64,000 bases of DNA, taken from the NCBI GenBank assembly GCA_963757805.1, contig CAVWSM010000020.1:186001-250000 (forward strand), read 5' to 3'. Origin of the DNA: CAVWSM01 sp963757805 (GTDB lineage Bacteria; Actinomycetota; Actinomycetes; Jiangellales; Jiangellaceae). This document shows, one piece after another, positions 33,676-42,655 of the stretch. The notes under the pieces are model-generated. The model was not told the origin of the DNA. It saw only the letters and a list, made by a program, of their open reading frames with translations, and did no database searches. The position numbers were made by a program, and so were the translations under genes. Position 1 is the first letter of the stretch. Each line of letters opens with the position of its first letter.

Positions 33676-34524
33676 TTACCGCGGACGCGCCTCCGCGACC
33701 CGGGCAAAGTCGGCGATGCCTAACTGCTCGCCACGGGTGCGCGGTTCGATGCCAGCGGCGCGCAGCGCCTGCTCGGCCGCATCGGCGGAGCCGGCCCATC
33801 CGGCAAGGGCGGCGCGCAGCGTCTTGCGTCGTTGCGCGAATGCCGCCTCGATAACAGCGAACACCTCCTCACGGGAGGCCGTCGTCTGCGGCGGGTCGCG
33901 GCGGTCGAGGGCGACCAAACCGGAGTCCACATTCGGAGTGGGCCAGAACACCGTGCGCCCGACATGGCCCGCCCGTTTGACCGACGCGCACCACGCGGCC
34001 TTCACCGACGGGACGCCGTACGTGCGTGAACCCGGCTCGGCCGCCAGTCGATCCGCCACCTCCGCCTGCACCATGACGAGCGTGCGGCGGATCGAGCCGA
34101 ATCGCTCCAGCAGGTGCAGCAGCACTGGCACGGCGACGTTGTAGGGCAGGTTGGCGACGAGAGCGGTAGGTGCTGGCCCCGGCAGCTCAGTGACGCGCAT
34201 TGCGTCCTGAGCTACGACTTCCAGCCGGTCGGCCAGTGACGGGGCGTACGACCGCACTGTGGCAGGCAAAGCGGCCGCCAGCACCGGGTCGATCTCGACT
34301 GCGACAACGCGGGCCACCTCGGGCAGCAACCCAAGCGTCAACGACCCCAGTCCGGGCCCCACCTCGACAACCACGTCATCCGGGCGCAGCTCGGCCGTTC
34401 GCACGATGCGCCGCACGGTGTTGGCGTCGATGACGAAGTTCTGCCCCCGCGCCTTGGTGGGGCGCAGGTCGAGCTCGGCCGCGAGCCGGCGTACATCCGC
34501 GGCTCCGAGCAGTGCCGAGGTCAC
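33676..34524 (-). CDS. rsmA: 16S rRNA dimethyladenosine transferase KsgA
   Basis: The enzyme dimethylates two adjacent adenosines near the 3' end of 16S rRNA during small-subunit maturation. The 282-residue protein has KARGQNFVIDANTVRRIV at the N-terminus, the SAM motif VVEVGPGLGSLTLGLL, and the target-adenosine motif LVANLPYNVAVPVLLHL (the NLPY form). PTPNVDSGLVALDRR and AFAQRRKTLRAALAG follow. Two starts are possible: GTG 34524 (VTSALLGAADVRR), preferred on family length, and TTG 34542. Neither has a clear ribosome-binding site. A 29-bp-arm hairpin (34530-34593) lies directly upstream of the preferred start and may influence translation. Confidence 0.94.
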   Translation of the reverse strand: MTSALLGAADVRRLAAELDLRPTKARGQNFVIDANTVRRIVRTAELRPDDVVVEVGPGLGSLTLGLLPEVARVVAVEIDPVLAAALPATVRSYAPSLADRLEVVAQDAMRVTELPGPAPTALVANLPYNVAVPVLLHLLERFGSIRRTLVMVQAEVADRLAAEPGSRTYGVPSVKAAWCASVKRAGHVGRTVFWPTPNVDSGLVALDRRDPPQTTASREEVFAVIEAAFAQRRKTLRAALAGWAGSADAAEQALRAAGIEPRTRGEQLGIADFARVAEARPR

Positions 34525-34529
34525 GTGAC

Positions 34530-34593
34530 GATCATGCGACAAGTCGACATCTGCGACGCGGTGACGTCGCGGATGTCGTCTTGTCCCATGATC
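34530..34593. repeat. long hairpin between rpf and ksgA
   Basis: The left arm 34530-34558 and right arm 34565-34593 are inverted complements at 26 of 29 positions. The arms begin and end with GATCATG/CATGATC. A 6-nt loop (CGGTGA) separates them. In the transcript this is a very stable stem that covers the region just before the ksgA start and 6 bp after the rpf stop. It could terminate rpf transcription, insulate ksgA, or be an inserted palindromic element. Confidence 0.85.
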
Positions 34594-34599
34594 CAGTTG

Positions 34600-35718
34600 T
34601 CAGGTCGGCAGGCCGAGCTTGCGGGCGCAGCCGGGCCACGAGCCGTAGCCGCCGGTGGCGTCGCGCAGCCTGGTGGCGACGGCGATCTGCTGCTCGCGGG
34701 TGGCCTGGTGCGGGAGCGGCGCGTACTGCGTGCCACCCTGCGACCGCCACGTGCCCGCCGAGAACTGCAGGCCGCCGTAGTAGCCGTTGCCGGTGTTGAT
34801 CGCCCAGTTGCCGCCGGACTCGCACTGCGCGAGCCGGTCCCACACACTTCCGTCCGTCACCGGAGGCGGCGCGGGTGCCGCCGGGCGCTCCTTGGTGCCG
34901 GCCGCGACGACCTCGGTCACCGGTTCCTTCGTGACCTGTTCGCCAGTGACCTGGCGGGAGACCTCGACACCGTTCTCGACCGTGATGAGGACGGTCTGCG
35001 TCTTGCTGCCGTCGGCGCCGGGGGTGAGGACCTTGGTCTCGCCCTTGAAGAGCGCGGCGTCGTCCTGCTTGGTGGTCGCGTGGTCGATCGCGACCTCCAC
35101 GGTCTCCGAACGCGTCTCGAGTCGCCGTACGTTGACGGTGGCGCCGGACGCGATGCGGGTCGTGCCCGCGGGCTCGGCGACATCGTCGGCGTCAAGCGTG
35201 ATACCAAGCTCGGCGAGCAGCTCCTCGACCGTGATGGCTGTGGTTGTCACCGGACGCGGCGTGCCGCCGTCGACGAGCGTGATGTCCTTGGGCGTGGCGA
35301 CGACGAGGTCGAGACCCTTGCGGCCGATGAAGGTCGACCGGGAGACCGAAAGCTCGGCATCCTCGTGGGTGATGCCGATCTCGGCCAGCGCGTCGTCGAC
35401 GGATCGCGCAGTCACCCACACGGTGCGCTGCTCGCCGTCGACGGTGAGGTCGAGCGGTCGGCCGTAGCGCACGGAGACCTTGGAGCCGTCCTTGACATTC
35501 GACGCCAGTGACGGCGACACCTTGTCGTGTTGACTGAGCTCGAGGCCCTCGCTCTCGAGGACGGCAGAGACGGTGTCACCAAAGGTGTGCACGGTCTTCG
35601 TCTTGCCATCTACGCTCAACGTCACGGTGTTGTCGAACGTCGTGAAAGCGGTCGTCCCGCCGACGAGTGCGGCCACAACGGCGCCATTGATCGCCAGGGT
35701 CTTGGCGGACAGTCGCAC
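34600..35718 (-). CDS. rpfB: resuscitation-promoting factor, RpfB-type (DUF348 x3, G5, transglycosylase)
   Basis: This secreted muralytic enzyme cleaves peptidoglycan and stimulates growth from dormancy. The 372-residue protein starts at GTG 35718 with a signal or anchor segment (INGAVVAALVGGTTAFTTF). Three DUF348 repeats follow (FDNTVTLSVDGKTKTVHTFG, LDLTVDGEQRTVWVTARSVD and DITLVDGGTPRPVTTTAITV). A G5 domain follows (LETRSETVEVAIDHATTKQD). A Pro-rich linker precedes the lysozyme-like Rpf domain, with catalytic E300 in AQCESGGNWAINTGNGYYGG and GTWRSQGGTQYAPLPHQATR. The rpfB-ksgA-ispE order is conserved. A ydaO-type riboswitch was looked for upstream and not found. Confidence 0.95.
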   Translation of the reverse strand: MRLSAKTLAINGAVVAALVGGTTAFTTFDNTVTLSVDGKTKTVHTFGDTVSAVLESEGLELSQHDKVSPSLASNVKDGSKVSVRYGRPLDLTVDGEQRTVWVTARSVDDALAEIGITHEDAELSVSRSTFIGRKGLDLVVATPKDITLVDGGTPRPVTTTAITVEELLAELGITLDADDVAEPAGTTRIASGATVNVRRLETRSETVEVAIDHATTKQDDAALFKGETKVLTPGADGSKTQTVLITVENGVEVSRQVTGEQVTKEPVTEVVAAGTKERPAAPAPPPVTDGSVWDRLAQCESGGNWAINTGNGYYGGLQFSAGTWRSQGGTQYAPLPHQATREQQIAVATRLRDATGGYGSWPGCARKLGLPT

Positions 35719-35872
35719 AATGCTCCAGTCCTAGCAGTTCCCGGGCACGGGCATGGGTGGGCGGGGCGGACCGACATGCAGTGCTCCGCAGCGTCACGGC
35801 AGAGACCTGCAACTCGGCACGCCCCCGTGTCGCCACCCGGAGCATTCCCGACCCCGGCTAACAGTCACGGGA

Positions 35873-35901
35873 CGATAACGGCCCGAACGGCCGGTTGCCA
35901 A
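35873..35901 (-). promoter_or_regulatory. candidate rpf promoter
   Basis: On the minus strand, TTGGCA (complement of 35896-35901) and TTATCG (complement of 35873-35878) are 17 bp apart, a sigma-70-like spacing. They lie about 155 bp upstream of the rpf GTG. The spacer contains the GGCCGTTCGGGCC dyad. The long leader between this site and the gene holds no recognised riboswitch. Confidence 0.35.
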
Positions 35902-35935
35902 GCCCTGGCGTTCACAAGCGCACAAGATCGCGTGT

Positions 35936-36781
35936 CTACCAGGGTCCGCCGAACGCGCGGAACGAGTTGTCCCACAACGCCCGGCAGAGCTCGTCGAGGT
36001 CGCGGTGGAGCTCGGATGCCATGCGCCGCACGGTGATCGGGACGAGGTATGACGCGTTGACCTGGCCGCGATAGGGGTGCGGCGTGAGGTACGGCGCATC
36101 GGTCTCGGTGAGCAACTGAGCCAACGGTGTGACACGCATCGCATCCCGCAGTGACTCTGCGTTCCTGAACGTCACGGTGCCCGCGAACGAGAGGAACCAG
36201 CCACGTTCGACGCAGTGTGCCGCCATCGCTGCGTCGCCGCTGAAGCAATGGAACACCACTCGTTCTGGTGCGCCCTCCTGCTCAAGCACGCGCAACACGT
36301 CGTCATGCGAATCACGGTCGTGGATGACGAGAGTACGGTCCAGCCGCTTGGCGATGTCGATGTGTGCGCGGAACGAATCCTCTTGCGCTGTACGGCCTTC
36401 GACGCCCGTACGGAAATAGTCGAGGCCGGTCTCCCCCACTGCGCGCACACGCGGCGACGACGCAGCCAGCCGCTCGATCTCTGCGAGTGCGGCATCGAGC
36501 TCACCGCGTGCCGCCAACGCCGGCGCATCGTTGGGATGAAGTGAGACACCAGCCACGACGGCGTCCAGGCGAGCGGCAAGACCGACCGACCATGCTGCGC
36601 TGGGCAGATCGCAGCCGATCTGCACGACGCGTGTTACGCCCACCGATGCAGCGGCGGCCACTGCGGCCTGCGCATCGAACAATCCGTCGACGTCGGCGAT
36701 GTCGAGGTGACAGTGCGTGTCGGCGACCGGAGAAGGCAGCGGCTCCGGCACAGGCGGCCGGACGACATCTCGGCTGATCAC
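35936..36781 (-). CDS. tatD: TatD family metal-dependent deoxyribonuclease
   Basis: This is a TIM-barrel 3'-5' exonuclease of the TatD family, involved in DNA quality control. Metal ligands appear in order: VADTHCHLDIADVDGLFDA, then GETGLDYFRTG, LVIHDRDSHDD, VVFHCFSGDAAMA and LTETDAPYLTPHPYRGQ. GTG 36781 (VISRDVVRPPVPEPLPSP) gives 281 residues, in line with actinobacterial homologues that carry a Pro-rich lead of about 30 residues. The open frame to 36868 would overlap metG by 47 bp. The metG stop lies 40 bp upstream, so the pair is probably one operon. Confidence 0.93.
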   Translation of the reverse strand: MISRDVVRPPVPEPLPSPVADTHCHLDIADVDGLFDAQAAVAAAASVGVTRVVQIGCDLPSAAWSVGLAARLDAVVAGVSLHPNDAPALAARGELDAALAEIERLAASSPRVRAVGETGLDYFRTGVEGRTAQEDSFRAHIDIAKRLDRTLVIHDRDSHDDVLRVLEQEGAPERVVFHCFSGDAAMAAHCVERGWFLSFAGTVTFRNAESLRDAMRVTPLAQLLTETDAPYLTPHPYRGQVNASYLVPITVRRMASELHRDLDELCRALWDNSFRAFGGPW

Positions 36782-36821
36782 GAAGGGTTCGCCACCGAAA
36801 ACACGCTCGAACCCTTCGCGA

Positions 36822-38429
36822 TCACGTGGCGACCTCGTCCTCGACCAGCCGGGGGAAAAGCGCGTCACCCTTGGTCACCGTCGACCCCGACGGCAGCAGA
36901 CCCCACGTGCCGGCCTCGTGCACGCGCTGCTCCGCGAGCGGCCCAAGCGTCGACTCGGCGCCCAACGACGACCACAACGCGGCACTCGACTTGGGCATGA
37001 ACGCGTTGTTCAGCACGGCAATCGCACGCAACGAGTCCGCCGCCGAGTAGAGAATCGTCGCCAGCCGCGCTCGCGCCTCCGGAGTGTCCGTCTTGGCCAC
37101 CTGCCAGGGCGCCTGCTCGGTCACGTAGCCGTTGACCGCACCGACGAACGCCTCGATCGCCTCGAGCGCGTCGTGGAAGCGGATCTCCCGGACGGCCTCG
37201 TCGGCAACGCGCACCGTCTCAGCGAGCCGCTCGGCCAGCGCCTCCTCCGCCGGCCCATGGTCATCCGCTGCGGGAAGCACGTCCTCGAAGTAACGCCCCA
37301 CCATCGCCGCCACCCGCGATGCGAGATTGCCCAGCCCGTTGGCCAGCTCGCTCGTGTAGACCGCGGTCATGTGCTCCCAGGAGAACGAACCGTCGGACCC
37401 GAACTGGATCACCCGCAGGAAGTAGTAACGGAATGCGTCGGAACCGAACGTGTCGACGATCTGGCTCGGCGCGATGCCCGTGAGCTTGGACTTGCTCATC
37501 TTCTCGCCGCCCACGAGCAGCCACCCGTGCCCGAAAACCGTGTGTGGCACCGGCACTCCGGCCGCCATCAGCATCGCCGGCCAGATCACCGCGTGGAACC
37601 GGAGAATGTCCTTACCGACCAAGTGCACGTCGGCCGGCCAGGTGCGCTTGAACATCTCCTCGTCGGCGCCATAGCCGACCGCCGTCGCATAGTTGAGCAA
37701 CGCGTCGATCCACACGTACAACACGTGCTTCTCGTTCCACGGCACCGGAATGCCCCAGTCGAACGTCGAGCGCGTGATCGACAGGTCCTGCAGGCCCTGC
37801 CGAACAAACGCGACGACCTCGTTGCGCGCACTCTCGGGCTGCACGAACTCCGGGTGGGTCTCGTAGAGCTCGAGCAGCCGGTCGGCATAGGCCGAGAGCC
37901 GGAAGAAGTAGTTGGTCTCCGAGATCATCTCCACCGGACGGCCGTGGATCGCGCACAGCATGGTGCCATCGGGTCCGTCGATGAGCTGGTCGGGGAGCTT
38001 GAACTCCTCGCAGGCGACGCAGTAGGGCCCTTCGTACGAACCCTCGTAGACCTCGCCCGCGTCGTAAACGCGCTGCCAGAAGTCCCGCACCCGCTCGGTG
38101 TGCCGAGCCTCGGTCGTGCGGATGAAGTCATCGTTGGACACGTCGATGACGTCGAGCACCGGCTTCCACGCGGTCTCGACGAGGCGGTCGCACCACTCCT
38201 GCGGATCCATCCCGTGGGCCTCGGCCGTGCGCATGACCTTCTGGCCGTGCTCGTCGGTGCCGGTGAGGAACCAGGTCGCCTCACCGCGCTGCCGGTGCCA
38301 CCGAGCGAGGACGTCGGCGGCCACCGTGGTGTAGGCGTGACCGATGTGCGGCGCGTCGTTGACGTAGTAGATCGGTGTCGTGACGTAGAACGCCTTGCCA
38401 GGCGACGCGTCGCCGGGATGAGAAGCCAT
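36822..38429 (-). CDS. metG: methionyl-tRNA synthetase
   Basis: Class I aminoacyl-tRNA synthetase charging tRNA-Met. The 535-residue protein has the HIGH motif in APHIGHAYTTVAADVLARW and the KMSKS motif in LLVGGEKMSKSKLTGIAP. A connective-peptide zinc knuckle is suggested by CVACEEF and LCAIHGR. The anticodon-binding helical domain follows (ELANGLGNLASRVAAMVGRY onward). There is no C-terminal EMAP/Trbp111-like domain, which is usual for actinobacteria. ATG 38429 starts the protein with a short leader before AFYVTTPIYYVNDAPH. The divergent order metG-rsmI seen in some relatives is not present: here both are on the minus strand, 33 bp apart. Confidence 0.97.
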   Translation of the reverse strand: MASHPGDASPGKAFYVTTPIYYVNDAPHIGHAYTTVAADVLARWHRQRGEATWFLTGTDEHGQKVMRTAEAHGMDPQEWCDRLVETAWKPVLDVIDVSNDDFIRTTEARHTERVRDFWQRVYDAGEVYEGSYEGPYCVACEEFKLPDQLIDGPDGTMLCAIHGRPVEMISETNYFFRLSAYADRLLELYETHPEFVQPESARNEVVAFVRQGLQDLSITRSTFDWGIPVPWNEKHVLYVWIDALLNYATAVGYGADEEMFKRTWPADVHLVGKDILRFHAVIWPAMLMAAGVPVPHTVFGHGWLLVGGEKMSKSKLTGIAPSQIVDTFGSDAFRYYFLRVIQFGSDGSFSWEHMTAVYTSELANGLGNLASRVAAMVGRYFEDVLPAADDHGPAEEALAERLAETVRVADEAVREIRFHDALEAIEAFVGAVNGYVTEQAPWQVAKTDTPEARARLATILYSAADSLRAIAVLNNAFMPKSSAALWSSLGAESTLGPLAEQRVHEAGTWGLLPSGSTVTKGDALFPRLVEDEVAT

Positions 38430-38462
38430 GGCCTCAATCGTACGGAGAAGAGGACAACAACC

Positions 38463-39320
38463 TCATTCCGGTTTCGCGGCCCGGGCCGCCACCACCGCTG
38501 CATAGACCTCACGCTTGGGCCGGCGCAGGTCACGGGCCACCTCGGCGATCGCGTCCTTGCGAGACAGCCCAGCAGCCTCCCGCTCGGCGACAAGCTCGAC
38601 GGGATCGGCGTCTGGGTGCGGCAGCGACTGGGTCGAGACCCCGGAAACGACCACCGTGATCTCGCCGCGTACGTCGCCTTCCGCCCAGGCGACAAGCTCC
38701 TCGAGCGGCCCCCGCCGCACCTCTTCATAGGTCTTGGTGAGCTCGCGGCACACCGCGGCTGGCCGGTCACCGCCGAAGGCGTCGCGCATTGCGCCGAGGC
38801 TCGCCGCGAGCCGGTGCGGCGCCTCGAAGAACACCATCGTGCGATCCTCGGCACGTAAGTCCGCGAGCCGCCGCGCCCGCTCCCCCGCCTTGCGCGGCAG
38901 GAAACCCTCGAAGCAGAACCGGTCGACTGGCAACCCGCTGACGGCGAGCGCGGTCAGGACCGCAGACGGGCCGGGCACCGCAGTGACCCGGATGCCTGCC
39001 TCGACGGCCGCGGCCACCAGCCGGTAGCCCGGATCGGACACCGACGGCATGCCGGCATCGGTGACCAGCAGCACCCGTGCACCGCTCGTGAGCGCGTCGA
39101 CCAGCTCTGGGGTGCGGGACGCCTCGTTGCCCTCGAAGTACGACAGGACGCGCCCCCTGGTCGTCACGCCGAGGTCAGTGGTGAGCCTCCGCAACCGGCG
39201 GGTGTCCTCGGCGGCGATGACGTCAGCGGCGGCCAGCTCGTCGCGCAGCCGCGACGACGCATCGCCGACCGCGCCGATCGGCGTCCCGGCCAGGACGAGC
39301 ACACCAGTCACAGGCACCAT
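38463..39320 (-). CDS. rsmI: 16S rRNA (cytidine(1402)-2'-O)-methyltransferase
   Basis: RsmI ribose-methylates C1402 in the decoding centre of 16S rRNA. The 285-residue protein is a tetrapyrrole-methylase-fold enzyme with VLVLAGTPIGAVGDASSRLR at the N-terminus, DVIAAEDTRRLRRL, LLVTDAGMPSVSDPGYRLV, TAVPGPSAVLTALAVSGLP and the FEAPHRLAASLGAM motif. A small C-terminal helical domain (ADPVELVAEREAAGLSRKDA) is present. Start ATG 39320. In mycobacteria rsmI adjoins the mannosyltransferase gene pmt divergently. Here about 3.5 kb of accessory DNA separates them. Confidence 0.95.
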   Translation of the reverse strand: MVPVTGVLVLAGTPIGAVGDASSRLRDELAAADVIAAEDTRRLRRLTTDLGVTTRGRVLSYFEGNEASRTPELVDALTSGARVLLVTDAGMPSVSDPGYRLVAAAVEAGIRVTAVPGPSAVLTALAVSGLPVDRFCFEGFLPRKAGERARRLADLRAEDRTMVFFEAPHRLAASLGAMRDAFGGDRPAAVCRELTKTYEEVRRGPLEELVAWAEGDVRGEITVVVSGVSTQSLPHPDADPVELVAEREAAGLSRKDAIAEVARDLRRPKREVYAAVVAARAAKPE

Positions 39321-39354
39321 CCTGGTGCGTCTGCCCCACTCACGTGTCGACGCG

Positions 39355-39702
39355 TCAGCGCAACGCCCGGAGCCGCAGGCCGGCCACCGGCGCGAAGTCC
39401 TTGGTGTTGCGGGTCGCCAATGCGAGCCGGTGTTCCAATGCCGTGGCTGCGATTAGCGCGTCAGGCAGCCGGATGCCGGTGTCCCGCCTGATCCGCCCGG
39501 CCCGCTCGGCGACCGCTCGGTCGACCTCGACCTCTCGGAAGGGTGCGAGCAGCATCGTCACGAGTTCGGTGGCCGAACTCCCCGCGAACAGCTCGGCGCG
39601 CGTGATCACGGAGTAGTGCAGGCGATTACGTCCTGGTTTCAGCTCCGCGTGGCCACGCAAGTGGTCGACGAACAGATCGGTGTCGACGAGGAAATCAGCC
39701 AC
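39355..39702 (-). CDS. VapC-type PIN domain ribonuclease toxin
   Basis: This 115-residue toxin is the RNase of a type II toxin-antitoxin pair. The PIN fold's acidic residues are visible: FLVDTDLFVDHLRG (first Asp), VITRAELFAGSS (Glu) and RLPDALIAATALEH (third Asp). ATRNTKDFAPVAGL closes the domain and carries the last acidic residue. GTG 39702 is chosen because it overlaps the antitoxin stop by 8 bp and yields the standard N-terminus. The frame stays open to 39789 but that part belongs to the antitoxin gene. It lies in the insert that splits rsmI from pmt, as expected for a mobile or addictive module. Confidence 0.9.
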   Translation of the reverse strand: MADFLVDTDLFVDHLRGHAELKPGRNRLHYSVITRAELFAGSSATELVTMLLAPFREVEVDRAVAERAGRIRRDTGIRLPDALIAATALEHRLALATRNTKDFAPVAGLRLRALR

Positions 39703-39913
39703 CGGCCCACTCGTCACGATCGGGGTAGCTGGCTGACGGGTCGGCGCCGAAGGTCGCCTGCAGGCTCTGCGTCGGGTCGACGCCGGCATTGGACAGATAG
39801 GCGTCCAAGGCCCGACGCACGACCTCGGCGAGGGAAATTCCCTCAGCGTGCGAGAACTCGTCGATCCGTCTCCGCTGATCCTCGCTGAGGTAGATCTGCG
39901 TGCGAGTCGACAT
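39695..39913 (-). CDS. ribbon-helix-helix (CopG-type) VapB antitoxin
   Basis: The 72-residue protein is a ribbon-helix-helix DNA-binding antitoxin. TRTQIYLSEDQRRRIDEF gives the beta-strand and first helix. SLAEVVRRALDAYLSN gives the second helix. The acidic, aromatic C-terminus (DPSASYPDRDEWAGG) should wrap the toxin. Start ATG 39913 precedes the toxin gene, with an 8-bp overlap, the standard VapBC order. A palindromic AGTATACAG-type sequence at 39910-39930 may be its operator. It begins 22 bp after the corrected lacI stop. Confidence 0.9.
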   Translation of the reverse strand: MSTRTQIYLSEDQRRRIDEFSHAEGISLAEVVRRALDAYLSNAGVDPTQSLQATFGADPSASYPDRDEWAGG

Positions 39914-39934
39914 ACAGCGCAGTATACAGCGCCG

Positions 39935-40972
39935 TCAGCCCGACTGCGCGGATGATCAGCTGGGTCTCGAGCATCAGCGGCTCGCGTGGCAGGGGGTCGC
40001 CGGCAAGCTGCGCGAGCAGCAGCTCCACCATGCCGCGGCCGAGCTCTTCGGTCGGCTGCCGGATGGTCGTGAGCGGCGGGTTGGTCGTACGGCCCAGCTC
40101 GCTGTCGTCGAAGCCGACGACAGCAACGTCGTCAGGCACCCGGCGTCCGTCCGACTGCAGGACGCGCAAGGCTGCCGCCGCCATCAGGTCGGAGGCGACG
40201 AAGACAGCGTCAAGATCGGGATGCCGGGTGAGCAGGTCGCGCATGGCCAGAGCACCGCCGTCCGCCGTGAAGTCGCCCTCGGCAGCCGCATCGGCGGCAA
40301 TCCGGCCTCCTCGAGCGCCTCGCGCCACCCCGTGTGGCGGTCGACGCCTGCGGGCATGTCGCGCGGACCCGTCACCGTGCCGACCCGCCGATGTCCAGAT
40401 CGAATCAGGTGCTTGGTCGCGGCACGGGCTCCACCGACGTTGTCCACGTCGACATAGCTGGCCGACACGCCAGGGGTATGCAGCAACGGACGGCCGCCGA
40501 ACACGACCGGCAACGGAGAAGTGAGCAGCTCGTCGACGAGATTGTCCGACTCGTGGTGGCTGACGACGAGCGCCCCGTCGACGTGCCCGCCCTTGAGGTA
40601 GCGGACGAGCCGGTCGTTGTCACCTTCGTCGGGGGCCAACAGCAGCACCAGCTGCAGGTCGGAGTCGACAAGCTTGCTGGACACGCCCTTGAGCACGCTG
40701 GCGAAGAACGGCTGCGAGAAGATGCGGCTCCCGGCCTCGGGAACGACCACAGCGATCGACCCGGTGCGCCTGGTGACGAGGCTCCGGGCCGCGCGGTTGG
40801 GGATGTAGCCGAGCTCTGCCACCGCACGCGTCACCGCGTCTTGCGCCTCTGGCGACACCCGCGGCGAGCCGTTGATGACGCGGGAGACAGTCGCCCGCGA
40901 CACTCGTGCGACGCGGGCGACCTCTTCGAGCGTGGGCATCGCGCCAGGGGGCCGCGACGAGGCGTCCATCAT
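39935..40972 (-). pseudogene. LacI family transcriptional regulator, two frameshifts
   Basis: The regulator has an N-terminal LacI helix-turn-helix (MPTLEEVARVARVSRATVSR, then VINGSPRVSPEAQDAV) and a periplasmic-binding-like sugar domain (VVVPEAGSRIFSQPFFASVL and VFVASDLMAAAALRVLQSDG). After WREALEEAG the frame is lost near 40302-40305, where one base seems missing. It resumes with DFTADGGALAMRDLL. Near 39942-39947 one extra base prevents the natural end LIIRQSG at TGA 39935-39937. The uncorrected frame runs into vapB. With both corrections the protein is 345 residues, normal for the family. It lies 17 bp after the glycosidase gene and probably regulates that operon. Confidence 0.85.
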
Positions 40973-40989
40973 GGAGTAACCGTAGGTCC

Positions 40990-42401
40990 TCAGCCGGCCT
41001 CGTCCACGACACCCGACCGCGCCACCTCGGCGAAGAACCGGGCGCTCGCCTTCGGCGTGCGGACCAGGCTGTCGTAGTCGACGCGGACGATCCCGAACCG
41101 CTTGGCGTAGCCCCAGGCCCACTCGAAGTTGTCGAGCAGCGACCACACCATGTAGCCGCGTACGTCGACGCCGGCCACGATCGCGTCGTGCACGGCGACG
41201 AGGTGCTGGCGGATGTAGTCGAGCCGCTCGGGGTCCTGCACGCTGCCGTCCGGGCTGACCTCGTCGTCGTAGGCGGCGCCGTTCTCGGTGATGTAGATCG
41301 GTGGCAACGTCGGGTAGTCGTCGCGGAGCCGTACGAGCAAGTCGTGCAGCCCGGAGGCATCGACCTCCCAGCCCATCGCCGTCCGAGGCTGCCCCTGGGA
41401 GACGAAGCCGACGTACTCGGAGCCGACCCATGCGCTGGCGAGCTCGCGCGCGACGCCCGGGAGCGGCTTGTCGGACGCGCCGCCGCCGTGACCGGAGACG
41501 TGCGCACGGCTGTAGTAGTTGACTCCGAGCATGTCGATGGGTGCCCCGATGATCTCGAGATCGCCCGGGTGGATGTGCTCGTCGAAGCCGAGGTCAGCCA
41601 GATCGGCCACCACGTCGTCGGGGTAGGCACCGAGCAGCACCGGCTCGAGGAAGACTCGGGTGAACAGGCCGTCGATGCGCCGCACCGCCTCGAGGTCGCC
41701 CGGGTCGTCGGGATCGGCGGGCGTGACTGGCGACATGTTGAGCGTGATGCCGAGCTTGGGATGCGGGCTCCGCGCTCTGATCGCCTGGGTGCCTAGACCG
41801 TGAGCAAGCAGCAGGTGATGGATCGCAGCCACTGCCGCCTTGGGCTCTTGGCGTCCGGGTGCGTGCTCGCCAGAGGCGTAGCCCAGCAACGCGGAGCACC
41901 ACGGTTCGTTGAGCGTGGTCCAATGCTCGACCCGGTCGCCGAGTGCGTCGAAGACGCTTTCGGCGTACTCGGCGAAGCCGGAATGCGGTGTCCCTGGATG
42001 CCCAGCCGCCCCTCTCCTCGAGCGCCTGCGGCAAGTCCCAGTGATAGAGCGTCACCCACGGCGTGATGCCACGATGCAGGAGCTGGTCGACGAGACGGGA
42101 GTAGAAGTCGAGGCCGGCCTGACTGACGGCACCGCCGTCGGGCCGGACGCGGGGCCACGCCACGGAGAACCGGTAGGCCTGCAGCCCGAGCTCGGACATC
42201 AGCACAACGTCCTCCGGCATGCGCCGGTAGTGGTCGACGGCGACGTCACCGTTGTCGCCGCCGACGATCGCTCCCGGGATGCGGCAGAACGCGTCCCAGA
42301 TCGAGTCCGAACGACCGTCCGCAGTGGGTGGAACCTTCGATCTGGTAGGCGGCAGTGGCCGCGCCGACCACGAAGCCCTCGGGAAACTCGCGCACGCTCA
42401 T
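40990..42401 (-). pseudogene. glycoside hydrolase family 1 beta-glucosidase, two frameshifts
   Basis: GH1 enzymes hydrolyse beta-glucosides or beta-galactosides. Start ATG 42401 gives MSVREFPEGFVVGAATAAYQ, then IEGS. An extra base near 42307 shifts the frame before DSIWDAFCRIPG. RFSVAWPRVRPDGGAVSQAG follows. A second extra base near 41978-41981 shifts again before FAEYAESVFDALG. The acid/base Glu is in TTLNEPWCSA and the nucleophile Glu in IYITENGAAYDDE. The end is WSLLDNFEWAWGYAKRFGIV, as in intact members. Removing both bases gives 469 residues. Its start overlaps the permease remnant stop (ATGA), and lacI follows by 17 bp. Catalytic residues are intact, so both decay and sequence error remain possible. 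Confidence 0.87.
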
Positions 42402-42655
42402 CCCTTCACAGCCCCTGCCATGACGCCTGCCACGAGCTGCCGACCGAAGAAGAAGAAAAGGATCAACAGTGGGATGGTCCCCAGCATGGCGCCGGCCATG
42501 ACAAGCGAGTAGTCCTTCCAGTATCCAGCTTGCAGCTGGTCGATCACCGTCTGGATGGTCGGGTTCTCCGGATTCATCACGATGAGCGGCCACATGAAGT
42601 CGTTCCACGCCGTGATGAAGGTGAAGATCCCGAGCATCGCCGCCGCCGGCCGACC
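42398..42655 (-). pseudogene. carbohydrate ABC transporter permease, 5'-truncated remnant
   Basis: Only the last 85 or so residues of a MalG-type sugar permease remain. RPAAAMLGIFTFITAWNDFM, then WPLIVMNPENPTIQTVIDQL, a final membrane segment MAGAMLGTIPLLILFFFFGR and the typical end GVMAGAVKG are present. Upstream of about 42655 the frame remains open to 42754, but the translation is Arg-rich and unrelated. The EAA loop and at least four membrane helices are missing. The partner permease and binding protein are absent too. The break marks one end of a deletion or insertion. The stop overlaps the glycosidase start (ATGA), the remains of a sugar uptake-hydrolysis operon. Confidence 0.85.

Noticed and set aside
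35719..35935. A ydaO (c-di-AMP) riboswitch upstream of rpf, as in some actinobacteria
   Set aside because: The leader was read on the minus strand and the conserved ydaO core segments were not found; only a promoter-like pair is present.
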